From Malurus cyaneus samueli (lineage: Eukaryota > Chordata > Aves > Passeriformes > Maluridae): a stretch of DNA of 64,000 nt. The position numbers were made by a program, and so were the translations under genes. The notes under the pieces were generated by a model. The model made no database searches and was not told the origin of the DNA. It saw only the letters and a program-made list of their open reading frames with translations. The DNA lies in contig CM019227.1 of the NCBI GenBank assembly GCA_009741485.1, positions 9,774,236 to 9,838,235 of the forward strand, written 5' to 3'. This document shows, in pieces, positions 25,871 to 35,600 of this stretch; position 1 is the first letter of the stretch, and every line of letters begins with the position of its first letter.

Positions 25871-26154
25871 CCTGCCCTGGGAATGGCACTGTGGTGCCTG
25901 CGGAGTGACCCCCACAGGGACCATGCCCATCACCAGTCCTGGCTCCTGTCCCCCCCCCATGCCATGTGTCCCGTCCCCGTGCCCTAATCCATCACCCGAT
26001 GGCAGCAGGCAGATCCAGGAGCTCCCACCGCCCCCGAGCCCCGGGCCAGGCGGGCTCAGCCCTCTGCCGGTGCCGGTTCGCGAGCCCCGGGCGCCCTCTA
26101 GCACCTCCTCCGGGAGAGAGACCGGGAAAAGCCCCGCAACGAGCCCTGGAACCA

Positions 26155-26280
26155 CGGAATCACAGAATCCTGCAGGTTGGAAAAGTCCTCCAAGACCTTT
26201 CAGTCCAACTGCTTCTCCAGCACTGCCAATGTCGCTTCTAACCTCTGTCCCCAAGTGCCACATCCACATGGCCTTTAAAG
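26155..26280 (-). repeat. CR1 LINE tail fragment
   Basis: 'ggaatcacagaatcctgc', then 'aggttggaaaagtcctcc' and 'agtgccacatccacatgg', antisense. Confidence 0.82.
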
Positions 26281-28379
26281 GACAAGGGGGAGCGGCTGCC
26301 CCCTGACAGAGAGCAGGGTCAGATCCGGAATTAGGAAGCTGATTGCCCTTCAGAGCTCTGAGTGCCTGGAAGCGCCTGGCTGCTCACGCATTGTCATTTT
26401 GAAATGAAAACTAATTGCCCAAATTCACTAGGTTTTTGCTAGGAGAAAATATCCAGCCTCTCTTGGAAAACGCTCACAAACAGCCTTGAAACTCGGAGCT
26501 GCATCATCATCATCGTCCAGATGGTTAATTACCTGGAGCAGCGCCCCTGGGTGACACTCAGATTGGGAATGTCACCTCAGGTGTGACAGAGCAGAAAGAC
26601 AAAAGCTGTTGGTCCTGAGGCTGATGGATCCCGCTCGTGTCTGACACCAATTAGCGCTGATGAACATCTGTGCTGGGCACTCATGTGCATGTCTCCTGGC
26701 AAGGAGAAGCCCGGCTCCTCATCGGAGGGTCCTGCTGCTCCCTGGCCCCGCGGCTCGCTCGGGAGGTGGATTTGGATTTCCTCCCATGGGATGTACCCCC
26801 GGATAGACCCTGATCCACACCCCACATCCACTTGGTCCATTGGAAGCTCCTTCCCAGCCGGCCCTTGGTGGGTGACTGATTCTCCAGAGCAGCAGCTTTA
26901 CGAGCCTCTGCACATCTCTGTGCTGCTCATTACCACTGTTTATTGTTTTACAAGGGCCCAGAGCTCTGCTCACATCCCACGGCTGGCCCGCGGGAGCTGT
27001 CGAGCTCTGCGGTGCCGAACTAATTTCCAAAGATCAGGATTTTCAGGGATTTATTCACTCTAGCTCCTTGGGCTCTGCTGTGGTGGCTCCCCAGGCAGTG
27101 CCAAGATCAGGACCCCAAATTGGGCTCGTGCTCCAGCCATGGTCTGACTGGTGTGAATAATTTTGGGACAGAAATAGCCAAGTGTGCACAGATAACAGAG
27201 GCATCTGTGACATTTACACCCTTGCTTTTTAAAGCCCAGCCACAGTCTAACCCTTCCCTGTCTCAGGATACATCAAAATACCTCAGATATTTCCAAGCTG
27301 AGATATTATATTCCTAAAATATTTGATGCCGCTGAGGTGTGTCTGAAAAGCATCTAAAACATACAAAGTAGCCTGAAAACACATTTTAGGGAGGCTGGGC
27401 ATTTGCTCTGCCCTCCCTCTATCGCTGTTTCAAAGGCTTTTTGAACATCCAACTCTTCATCCTGTCTCAAAGTCCTCATGGGTGATTGCTGAGCTGGGGA
27501 CTTTCCTGCACTCGGCCCTCTGCTCCCAAAACCTTGGCTCATGTCAGTCTTGGCACAAGGAAAATTAATTTCTTGGCCTCAACCCAGTGCAGGCTAATTA
27601 GGACCTGGCACAGTCGCCCTTTTACGTGTGGGATGGGGCAGTGAGGGCCCATGGCAGCAACTGGGGATGCCCATGGGGACATGCCGCGTATTACAGAAAA
27701 GTTCTGCTCCAGAGAAGGGCACTGAGACCCCTTCCCTTGGCGCTGGGGGCACAGACCCCATCCCATCCTCCTGCTGCCAGTGGAAGTGATGTGATGGCTG
27801 TGATTTTGCTGCCAAATGTGGGTCCTCCTCTTGGACACTGCCAGTGCTGAGAGTGTTGGGAAAGACATTTTCATTGCTTTTCTTTGGGTTTTAGAGAGAG
27901 AGAAGGGGTTCATGAGGCAGTTTGATGGGGGAAGGAGGGCTCAGGCTCTGCCCCTGTGCTGCATGTGCTGAGACCTCGGTGTCTGCCCAGCTCCATGGTG
28001 TCCAAACCCTTCTGGGGAGCTGGAGGCTGCTCTTAGGGATTCAAACACCAAGAAGCAGAGAGTTAGTAACCGGCTGGGATTTCCAAATCTCTTGAATGCT
28101 TTGCAGGGACAATATTTGTAATGAGAGGCTGGAGGGAGCTACAGGTGGGCGCTGCCCCTCAGGACGGACTGGAGAAATGGAGGATCCCGAGAGGATTCCT
28201 CTCCTGGGAGGAGAGATGGAAAATTAAATATCCAGACAAAGGGAAGAGGTTGCAGTTGTAAGAGTGGGCTTGGCAGTGTGAGAAAGGGAAGAGACAAAAG
28301 CAGTCTCCGAGCAAAACGCTGGAATTTAACTTTCACAGCTGCAAAAGGAAAACAATGACTTCCCACACAAAACTAAGTG

Positions 28380-28467
28380 ATGGGCTGCGCTGATGAGGAG
28401 ATGTCTGAGGAATTTCAATTAAAAGCCAGCGACACTGACAAAGGCGATGAGATTGAAGTGTTCAGAG
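28380..28467 (+). CDS. Orphan exon-like short ORF (MGCADEEM start, consensus donor)
   Basis: An ATG at 28,380 opens 29 codons plus one base before a strong splice donor (GT at 28,468; gtaagtgag). If unspliced, the frame stops two codons later. The peptide is acidic and polar. It begins MGCADEEMSEEF and ends KGDEIEVFR, a composition more like a real exon than GC-rich noise. It is read 4 kb upstream of RAB26 on the same strand, but it ends one base into a codon, while RAB26 exon 2 starts a new codon, so simple splicing to exon 2 would shift frame. I do not recognise it. It may be an unannotated exon or a chance ORF. Confidence 0.25.
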
Positions 28468-28917
28468 GTAAGTGAGAGATGGGGAGGGAAGAACAATAAC
28501 TGGTGAGGGAGGGAGCAGTGCCTGCTCAGCGCTGCGTGGGCTGCGCCCTTCCCGAGGCAGCAGAGCCCTCACCCGCCGTGCCTGGCAGGGAGCTGGGATC
28601 CAACTCCAGCCGTGTCCCATGTCCTGTGCGCCTCCCTCTGCTCCCTGTGCCCCTCCACGGGGACGGCTGCAGTGGGGCTGTCCCCTCTGTCTGACATCCC
28701 TGGGGGATAGCTGCTCCTCTGGGGCATGGAGCTGAGCTCTCTGTGTTTGCCTGCCAGCCCCACGAGCCCCTGGCTGCCATCCCACGCCTCTGTCCCTGTG
28801 ATGCCCACTGCCTCCAGGCTCTTCCCCTACAGCCACTCTGGAGCCAGAGCTGTGTGTGCCCTTGGCAAAGGAGCGGAGCAGGGAGTGGGGAGAGCTGGCA
28901 GTTACATGGGATTGGCA

Positions 28918-29545
28918 GTCACAGAATTGTTTAGGTTGGAAAAGGCCTCTAAGCCTATCCAGTCCAACTGTCCCACAGCGCTGCCAAAGCTACCACTAAA
29001 TCATGTCCCCAAGTGCCACATCCACACGGCTGTTAAATCCCTCCAGGGATGGGGACTCCAGCAGTGCCCTGGGCAGCTGGAGTGCCAGGGCTGGACAGCC
29101 CTTTCCAGGAGGAAATTCTTCCAAATATCCACTCTGCCCCTCCCCTGGCCCAGCCGAGCCTTCCTCTCCTTCCTGTCCCTGTTCCCTGGAGCAAGCCCGA
29201 CCCCCCCGGCTCCCCCTCCTGTCAGGGAGTTATGCAGAGCCACAAGGTCCCCCCTGATCCCCCTTTGCTCCAGGCTCAGCCCCTTTCCAGCTCCCTCAGC
29301 CGCTCCTGGAGGTCCAAACCCTCCCAGTTCCGTTCACTTCTCTGGACACCCTCCAGCACCTCCATGTCATGAAGGGTCCAAAACTGACACCAGGATTTGA
29401 GGCAAAGCCTCACCAGCGCCCAGCACAGAGAGCCAGAGAAGCCCCCAAGCCTTGGCTGGTGGCACAGCAGCAGGTGACAGCAGAGGCACGACGAGCAGCA
29501 CATGGAAAGAGCCCGCACCATTTCTCCTGCAGTCACCATGCAAGG
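28918..29545 (-). repeat. Long CR1 LINE fragment
   Basis: The longest CR1 piece seen. An antisense tail with 'ttgtttaggttggaaaagg' and 'agtgccacatccacacgg' is followed by 'tctctggacaccctccag' and 'caccaggatttgaggca', which belong further 5' in the CR1 3' UTR and end of ORF2. Confidence 0.85.
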
Positions 29546-30299
29546 AAGATGAATATCTTCTAAGCTGGCACAGCTGACATCGTTCCTGATGGGAATAGCT
29601 CGTCCTTGCAGCCTGCCTGCTGGAGAGACGGCTCTGCTCCATCCGAGCTGGCACCAGGAGCTGGGACAGGAGGAGAGCAGGCTGGGCAGACTCCCGGGCT
29701 GGATGGATAGAACCATCCAGGGAATGGAGCAGCTGAGGCTGGGCAGCTGTGGCACGAGCCAGCTTTGGAAAAACCCGGAGCAGCGGGAGGAGGCAGGGAG
29801 GGATGGCCTCGCACCGAAATATCTCACTTGGCTCTGAGCACGGCATGGAACTTCTGGCACACAGAACCCTGCAATGCTCCATGCCAAAGAAAACAGCCAG
29901 ATTGAAAGCCCTGGGGCGCAGTGTTTGTGCAGAGCAGCTGGGCAGAGCACGGCGCTCGGCCCCGGGTGGGCTCCTGGTGTCTCCAGCCCTGCACAGAGCT
30001 CTGTTCCCCGGCGGGGGTGTCTCAGCAAAAGGCAGGTGCCATCCCCATGGCTGCTGGCACAGGTGGCACTGGTGGCACCATCTGCCTCTCCGTGCTCACA
30101 TTTATCCAGCAGCACAGCAGCCCTCTTGGGCTGACCACACTGATGGGGATGAGCTGCTTTTCTGCCTTTAAGAACAAATTTACATATATGGAGATGACTC
30201 GGAGCAGCAGCCAGCCACGGGCAGGGCCAGCCCCGCTCAGAGCCCTGCCAGATGCCGCAGCCCTGCTTCCCCGAGGCACGCCGTATCTCCAGGCGTCTG

Positions 30300-30420
30300 T
30301 TGTTCCATTAAGCTATTTTTAGCAAATATATCCCCCTTAGTTCAGCTGCCGTTATCTGATTAGTTCCTGTAACTACACGAGGAGCAACATCTCCAGGCGT
30401 GACTGCGATGCTGAGCAGGC
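30300..30420. promoter_or_regulatory. Candidate enhancer: MEF2, E-box and GATA motifs upstream of RAB26
   Basis: Within 60 bases there is an exact MEF2 consensus ctatttttag (30,313-30,322), an E-box cagctg (30,343-30,348) and ttatct, a GATA site in reverse (30,352-30,357). The block is AT-rich and unique in a GC-rich, repeat-laden interval 2.1 kb upstream of RAB26 exon 1. Function is inference. Confidence 0.3.
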
Positions 30421-31956
30421 GGTGTCTCTGCACACGCCTTTCCTACAGGAGAGAAACTTGCTGGAGATGCTGCTCACCGCGGTGCTTTGAGCTCCGCCGA
30501 GGCTGGGTTTGGGGGCTGGGGGTGGCGGGGATCAGCCCTGCGGCAGCCACCGGAGCACACGACCTTTGGTACAGGCGGAGCCACCCGGGCGCGCTTCCCG
30601 GCTGCTGCCGGTGATAAGGAGCCATCTCCTCCGGCGTTGCCCTGATGCGGCGGCAATAAACAGCTGGCGTTGTTTGCTCCGGAGCACGGGGTTGTTGATG
30701 GAGATGTCCATCATCATCGGCAGGGAATGGGAGCGGGGCAAAGTCCTTGTGCAGCAGGGTGAGGGGTGCCCTGAAGGTGCGGGGTACCAGCGCTGTGCAC
30801 CCCCTTCTTTCCAGCAGGTACCACCAGCAAAAGCTGCACCACGGCCTTGGTTCAGGGTCTGGTTAGAAACCTGCAGCCCACAGATGGTTCCAGCACTGCA
30901 CTTTGTTCCGAGGCCTCAGCCTCTATTGACTGCAGCTGTCCTGGAAAATCAGATTATAGTGCAAAACCGTGGCATCCAGTCTGCTCGGCCGAGGCAGGTC
31001 TTCCATCTCCCGGCTGGATCATCAGGACCGAGAGCACATGAAGGGGAGCGGGACAGCTCACTGCACTGTGACAGCTTTTCCTTCAGCCTCAGCTGTGTTG
31101 GAGGAGCGCTGCAGGCCCAGAGCTCCTCTGCATTCCCTGGAGCCTGTGACAGCCATGCCCGTGCCCAAGACTCGGGTGGAGAAGGGGGATTCCACCAGGA
31201 ACCATGCACAGGAGCTCCTGAGCTGGCCCATCTCGCTTGCCCATGGTCAAATCCATCAGAATCCTCCTCCTCTAACACCCTAGGTGCTTCAGGGCCCTTG
31301 AATAGGATTAACTATAGATTTAAATGCTCCCAAAGGGAAAATCTCCTCCATGCCCACAGTGAGAATGATCCCTCAGCATCACCATGGCTGTCACCCGAGC
31401 TCTGGCACTAACCCTGGGCTCTCTGGGATGCTGATCCCTGCCGTGTCAGCACTGTCACTTGTTCCATCTTCACCATGTCCCTGACTTCTCCCAGCAGTGA
31501 TTTATTTTGCATTCCTGCTTTGCTGTGCCTGTCCAGGCCTCCATCTCCAGCCAGGCTGAGGCCGTGATGCTGGAACACGTCACAGAGCTGAAGACATTTA
31601 TTCCAGCTGAGAGACTGCCAGTGCCTCAGGCGACACTCGTGAGCAGAGAGAGATGCCAAGTGTTGCTCACTGAAACCAGTTGCTGAGACAGACTAAGGTG
31701 GGCTCCCGGTACCGCAGCCCATGCTCCATCCAACGGTGGATGGAGCCTCAACCCTGTTCAACGTTCCCTTTCCACCCTCGAGGGATGCTGCAGGCAGTGG
31801 AGGGTCCATGTCTGCCTCGAGTGGACCCCCACCCACACCGTGCCGGCCTGTGCCGTCGCGACCAGGGGAATCGGCTGCAGGACGGACCCCAAACCGGGCT
31901 GTGGAGCTGCACCCCCGCCCCGCTGTGCACCCGGCTGCGGGGCCGCTGCGTGCGAG

Positions 31957-32070
31957 GGCGGCGTGGGGCATCCGCACACACCGGCGGCGGGAGGTACCGC
32001 ACACACCGGCGGCGTGCGGCATCCGCACACACGGCGGCGGGAGGTACGCACACGGCGGCGTGGCGGGGCC
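31957..32070. repeat. Imperfect GC-rich tandem repeat upstream of RAB26
   Basis: A block of about 50 bp, 'gcatccgcacacaccggcgg' followed by 'cgggaggtaccgcacac', occurs twice, with a shorter internal period from 'gcacacaccggcggcg'. It forms the upstream edge of the RAB26 CpG island. Confidence 0.75.
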
Positions 32071-32455
32071 GTGGCGGGAGTGAGCCCCGCCATTCGCGTT
32101 TCCCTTCTCTCCCGCAGGGTGCCCGGCGGTGCCTCCCGGTGCCCCCCGGTACCCGTTCCGCGGGGCTGGCGTGGGGAGCGGGTATCGCTGTGGGTGGGTG
32201 TGCCCCCCTCCTCGGCCCCCTTGGCGGGTACAGACCCCCGCTCCCCCGCTCTCGCCCTGCGCGCTCCCCCGGTCCCTCCCGGTCCCTCCCGGTGCCGGCG
32301 CTGCGGGGCGCGGGGGGCGGGGCCATATCTGTAGCCACGCCCCCTCCCGCCCTCCTTGCGCTGCCATTGGCGAGGGGCGGCGCGGGGCGGGGCCGTTGCG
32401 GGGGCGGCGGCGGCTCCCGCGCCCCCCCAGCGCCCGGCGCGGCCGCGGCCCCGGG

Positions 32456-32657
32456 ATGTCGCGCAAGAAGGCGGCTCGCAGCAAGGGCGGCGGTGCCGCT
32501 CCCTCCGCCGCGCTGCCCCCCGCCGCTCAGGCCACCGGCCGCGCCGCCGCCGCCCCCGGGGAGCTCCGGCCGCCCCCGAGCTGCCCGCAACGGCGGCGCG
32601 GCGGCCGGCCGGCCCTCGCTGAGCAGCAGCGGCGAGTTCTACGATCTCGCCTTCAAG
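32456..32657 (+). CDS. RAB26: RAB26 exon 1 (N-terminal extension, contains a +1 frame break)
   Basis: Starts at ATG 32,456 ([13 protein letters not shown]; human starts MSRKKTPKSKG) and ends [17 protein letters not shown] before donor gtgcgg at 32,658 (human GRPSLGGGVDFYDVAFK). The first part reads in one frame and the last part in another. The exon is 202 bases where a multiple of three is required by the phase-0 start of exon 2. One extra base somewhere between 32,553 and 32,577 (runs C5G4 and C5) explains this. The region is the variable, low-complexity Ala/Pro/Gly-rich tail preceding the GTPase fold. Confidence 0.88.
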
Positions 32658-35600
32658 GTGCGGGACCGGCGAGGGCAGCGGGGAGGGCTGCGGGAGCGCG
32701 GGGTCAGTGCGGGTGCGGGGTTAGGCGGGTGCGGGGCCGGGTGTAGCGTCCCCGAAGTTCCCCGGGGCCAGGACCGGGCGGGCATCCCTGCATCCCTGCG
32801 TCCCTGCATCCCTGTATCCCTGCATCCCCGCTTCCCTCCCTCCTAGCCCCGGCATCCCGCCTCTCCGCAGCCTCCCGGTCGGGGTCCCGGCGGGGGCAGC
32901 GCCCGCAGAACCCCCGGCAGCGGGGCTGCTCTTGCGGGACTTGTGCAAGTGACGGCCAAAGGCTGCTCCGGGGAGTTGCTGTAACCTCTCGGCTCCTCTT
33001 TAACGTAAAAAAAACAGAGTGAGCAGAGCGGTGGCACCTCTCGAGGGGCATCGAATGCGCTCCGGCTGTTGCTGAGATGTGCCCAGCCTTTCGGGCTCAG
33101 ATGGCTTCTCCTTGCCGCTTCAGATCCTGGCGAGGGAATCACACAGCAAACATATTTGCGTTCTCCCCGCTTCATCATGCGACCTGATGCAAGCCCAGCT
33201 TGGAGCTCACTTGATGATTTTTGGGGCTCATTTAGTGGTTTTGGCTGAAACCCCTCTGTGTTTCTAACACAGATCTCTGTGTTCGAGCCCGGGGGATTGA
33301 TCCTGGAGGACACGGGTTTGTTTTGTGGCAAGTGCCACCTTGGTATGTGGTGTTGAGAGCTTGGTGCCCGTGGCAGTCGGTGCAGCCGTCGTGGTGTTAA
33401 GCTTTGGGATGTGGGGTAGGTGGGGGGCGTTCCAGAAATGTGTTTGGTTGCTTTGGTAGGTGGTTGGTCCTGACACAGCTGCATTAATGGTTCAACAGCT
33501 TCCCTAAAATGGAGCCACCTCCGTGTTTGCACTGGTCTTCGGCTCTTGGAGCTCAGCTCTGCCTGCCCAGGCTGGGGCTTTCCCTGGGCATCGTCCCCAT
33601 GGCACAAGGATGGGCTAAACGAGTCTCAGATAAGCCCAAATTCATCGAGTAAACAAAGTATCTGCTAATGTTCTGGCTGATTTTGAGCCAGTGACAGCCA
33701 GAAATTGCTTTGTATCCAGTAAAAATCTGGTTTATTAAACTTTCTCCTTCCCTTTCCTCTCTCCCAATCTGTGCCTAAGGCAGTGGCCAAGTCCTGGGCA
33801 TGGAGCTGGATCCTAGCCCTGGGCACTCTGCATGCCTGGATGAGGCTTTGGCGGTGCTTAATGGGGAAAAGCCGCTATTGAGGGTCACCTATTCCAAAAG
33901 GATGTCTGGAAAATAATAAAAAAAAAAATTTAATGACACTAAAATTACTTTCCCCCCGCCCTTCCCTTGACTTCACACCGATGCTCCTGTGGGCGCTGGC
34001 TGCCCTCACCCCGCTGTGCCAGGGCACCGGTGCTCCTGTAGGACACCAGGTGGGGCTCAGCTGGGCTGTGGGGCACCGTGGGCAGATCCTGCCCTCCTCG
34101 GCAGTGCCTTCCGGCCCCACAACGAGCTGCCCCTGCGGCCGGGGCTGCTGCTGCCCCTCAGGGCTGAGCTGCAGAGCGTTGGTGGCATTTGCCACTTGTG
34201 CCGGCTCCTGGGAGGGCTCGCTGTGACCCAGGGCAGTCCCTGCCGTAAAGCCGTTTAAATCCTGTCACGGGCTAATGGTTGGCGGCAGGCTGATGGCAGC
34301 GCCTTGGGAGACAGGGAACTGCCACGGCAGGTGGGGAAGGAGCTGGCACAGCCCGCTCCGCGGTCCCGGATCTCTCATTGTCACCGCGCCGACGGGAGCG
34401 GGGTCAGTGCTCCGGGGACGGGAGGGCTGTGGGTTCGGGCAGAGGTTTTGGGGAGCTGCCTTTGGGAGCAGCCTCAGCTCTGCCGTGGCTGCTTTGTGGC
34501 AACTGGAGCTGCTTGCCCTGTCTGCGCCCAGGGCGGCTGCTGGGCGGGGAAACTGAGGCAGATGGCACCGGGAGCTGCTCCCTTGGCTCCTGTGGGGGTC
34601 TGGGGGTCCCATTGAAGGCGAGGACAGAGTGCACCCCCGGAGCTGGTGCTTATGGCTGGGGACCCCCTGAAGTCTCCCCAGGGGCAGTGTCACCTCCCAG
34701 AAAGCCCCACACTTGGTGGGCTGGGGACTGTGGGCAGTTTTTGTCACCCAGATGGCACCTCTTGATTTCCAGGGGGTGTTTGTGGCCCCATGGAGGACCT
34801 GTAAAGCACCTGTCAGGGGAAGGTGTCTGCAGTTTGGTGACAAGGTGCTGGGTGGGGAGGAATAATCCCACTGTGGGTCCTTGTACTCCCTTTTCTCCCC
34901 ATCCTTTAGTAAATCTGAGTCCATTGCTCTTGGATGTGCTTTTCCCCCTCAAGCAACTGGGATCTGCTGCCCACCCCAGTGATGGAATGGGGTAATGCCT
35001 GCAATGGGGCTTCCTTCCCCACACCTGCAGTCTGACACCCTCCCTCCCTCCCTCCCTGGCAGGTGATGCTGGTGGGTGACTCGGGGGTCGGCAAGACCTG
35101 CTTGCTGGTGCGCTTCAAGGACGGCGCCTTCCTCGCCGGCAGCTTCATCTCCACGGTGGGAATCGACTTCAGGGTAAGTGCCTGGGGGGACTCCTCGGGC
35201 CCTCTCCAGGTCTGGCAGGTGAGTGATGGATTTTGCAGAGGAGTCACTAAACATTGCTCCGAGGGCTCGGAGCTCGTCAGCCGGGGCGCTCGGGATCTGG
35301 TGGCAGCAGCAGCAGCGCAGCAGCATCTTTGTTACGGCTTTGCACAGGGACAGAGGAGCATGTCCTCTGCTCCGGATCCGGGGGATAATCTGTAACAACC
35401 GGGACCTGAGATCTGCCCGTCAAAATATTTCCCTAAGGCGGTTTCAGTGTTTTTAAGAGTTGTTCTTTTCTTGAAACAGCAAACAACAAAACCGAAACGG
35501 ATTTAAACCAGAATGCCCTGGAGGAACCTCCTGAGCAAGCTTTGGGGTGCTTATGGGGGGCTGTGGTGCTGTGAGGCCCCACTCCCTGTGGCCTGGGGGG

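Larger units (their letters stand above)
23341..31850. other. Intergenic region between PKD1 and RAB26
   Basis: The two genes are head to head. The interval contains CR1 fragments (25.7, 26.2 and 28.9-29.5 kb), AT-rich unique stretches at about 23.6-24.7 kb, 26.3-26.6 kb and 27.1-27.6 kb, one exon-like short ORF (28,380), and a MEF2/E-box/GATA motif cluster at 30.3 kb. I could not support any long protein-coding gene. The longer open frames lie in GC-rich or repeat sequence. Confidence 0.6.
31850..32760 (+). promoter_or_regulatory. RAB26: RAB26 CpG island and core promoter
   Basis: Just upstream of the ATG are GC boxes (ggggcgg at about 32,314, 32,374 and 32,384), a CACCC-like cacgccccc at 32,337-32,345, and an inverted CCAAT box (attgg, 32,366-32,370). 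There is no clear TATA box at a usable distance. Transcription most likely starts in the 32,385-32,440 range. Confidence 0.7.

Noticed and set aside
31680..32846. 388-codon plus-strand open frame over the RAB26 CpG island
   Set aside because: Only its last part ([17 protein letters not shown]) is real, as the end of RAB26 exon 1. The rest is promoter sequence and then intron.
33280..33300. tgttcgagcccg resembling a tRNA B box
   Set aside because: No A box or cloverleaf can be folded around it, and the match to ggttcgaatcc is poor.
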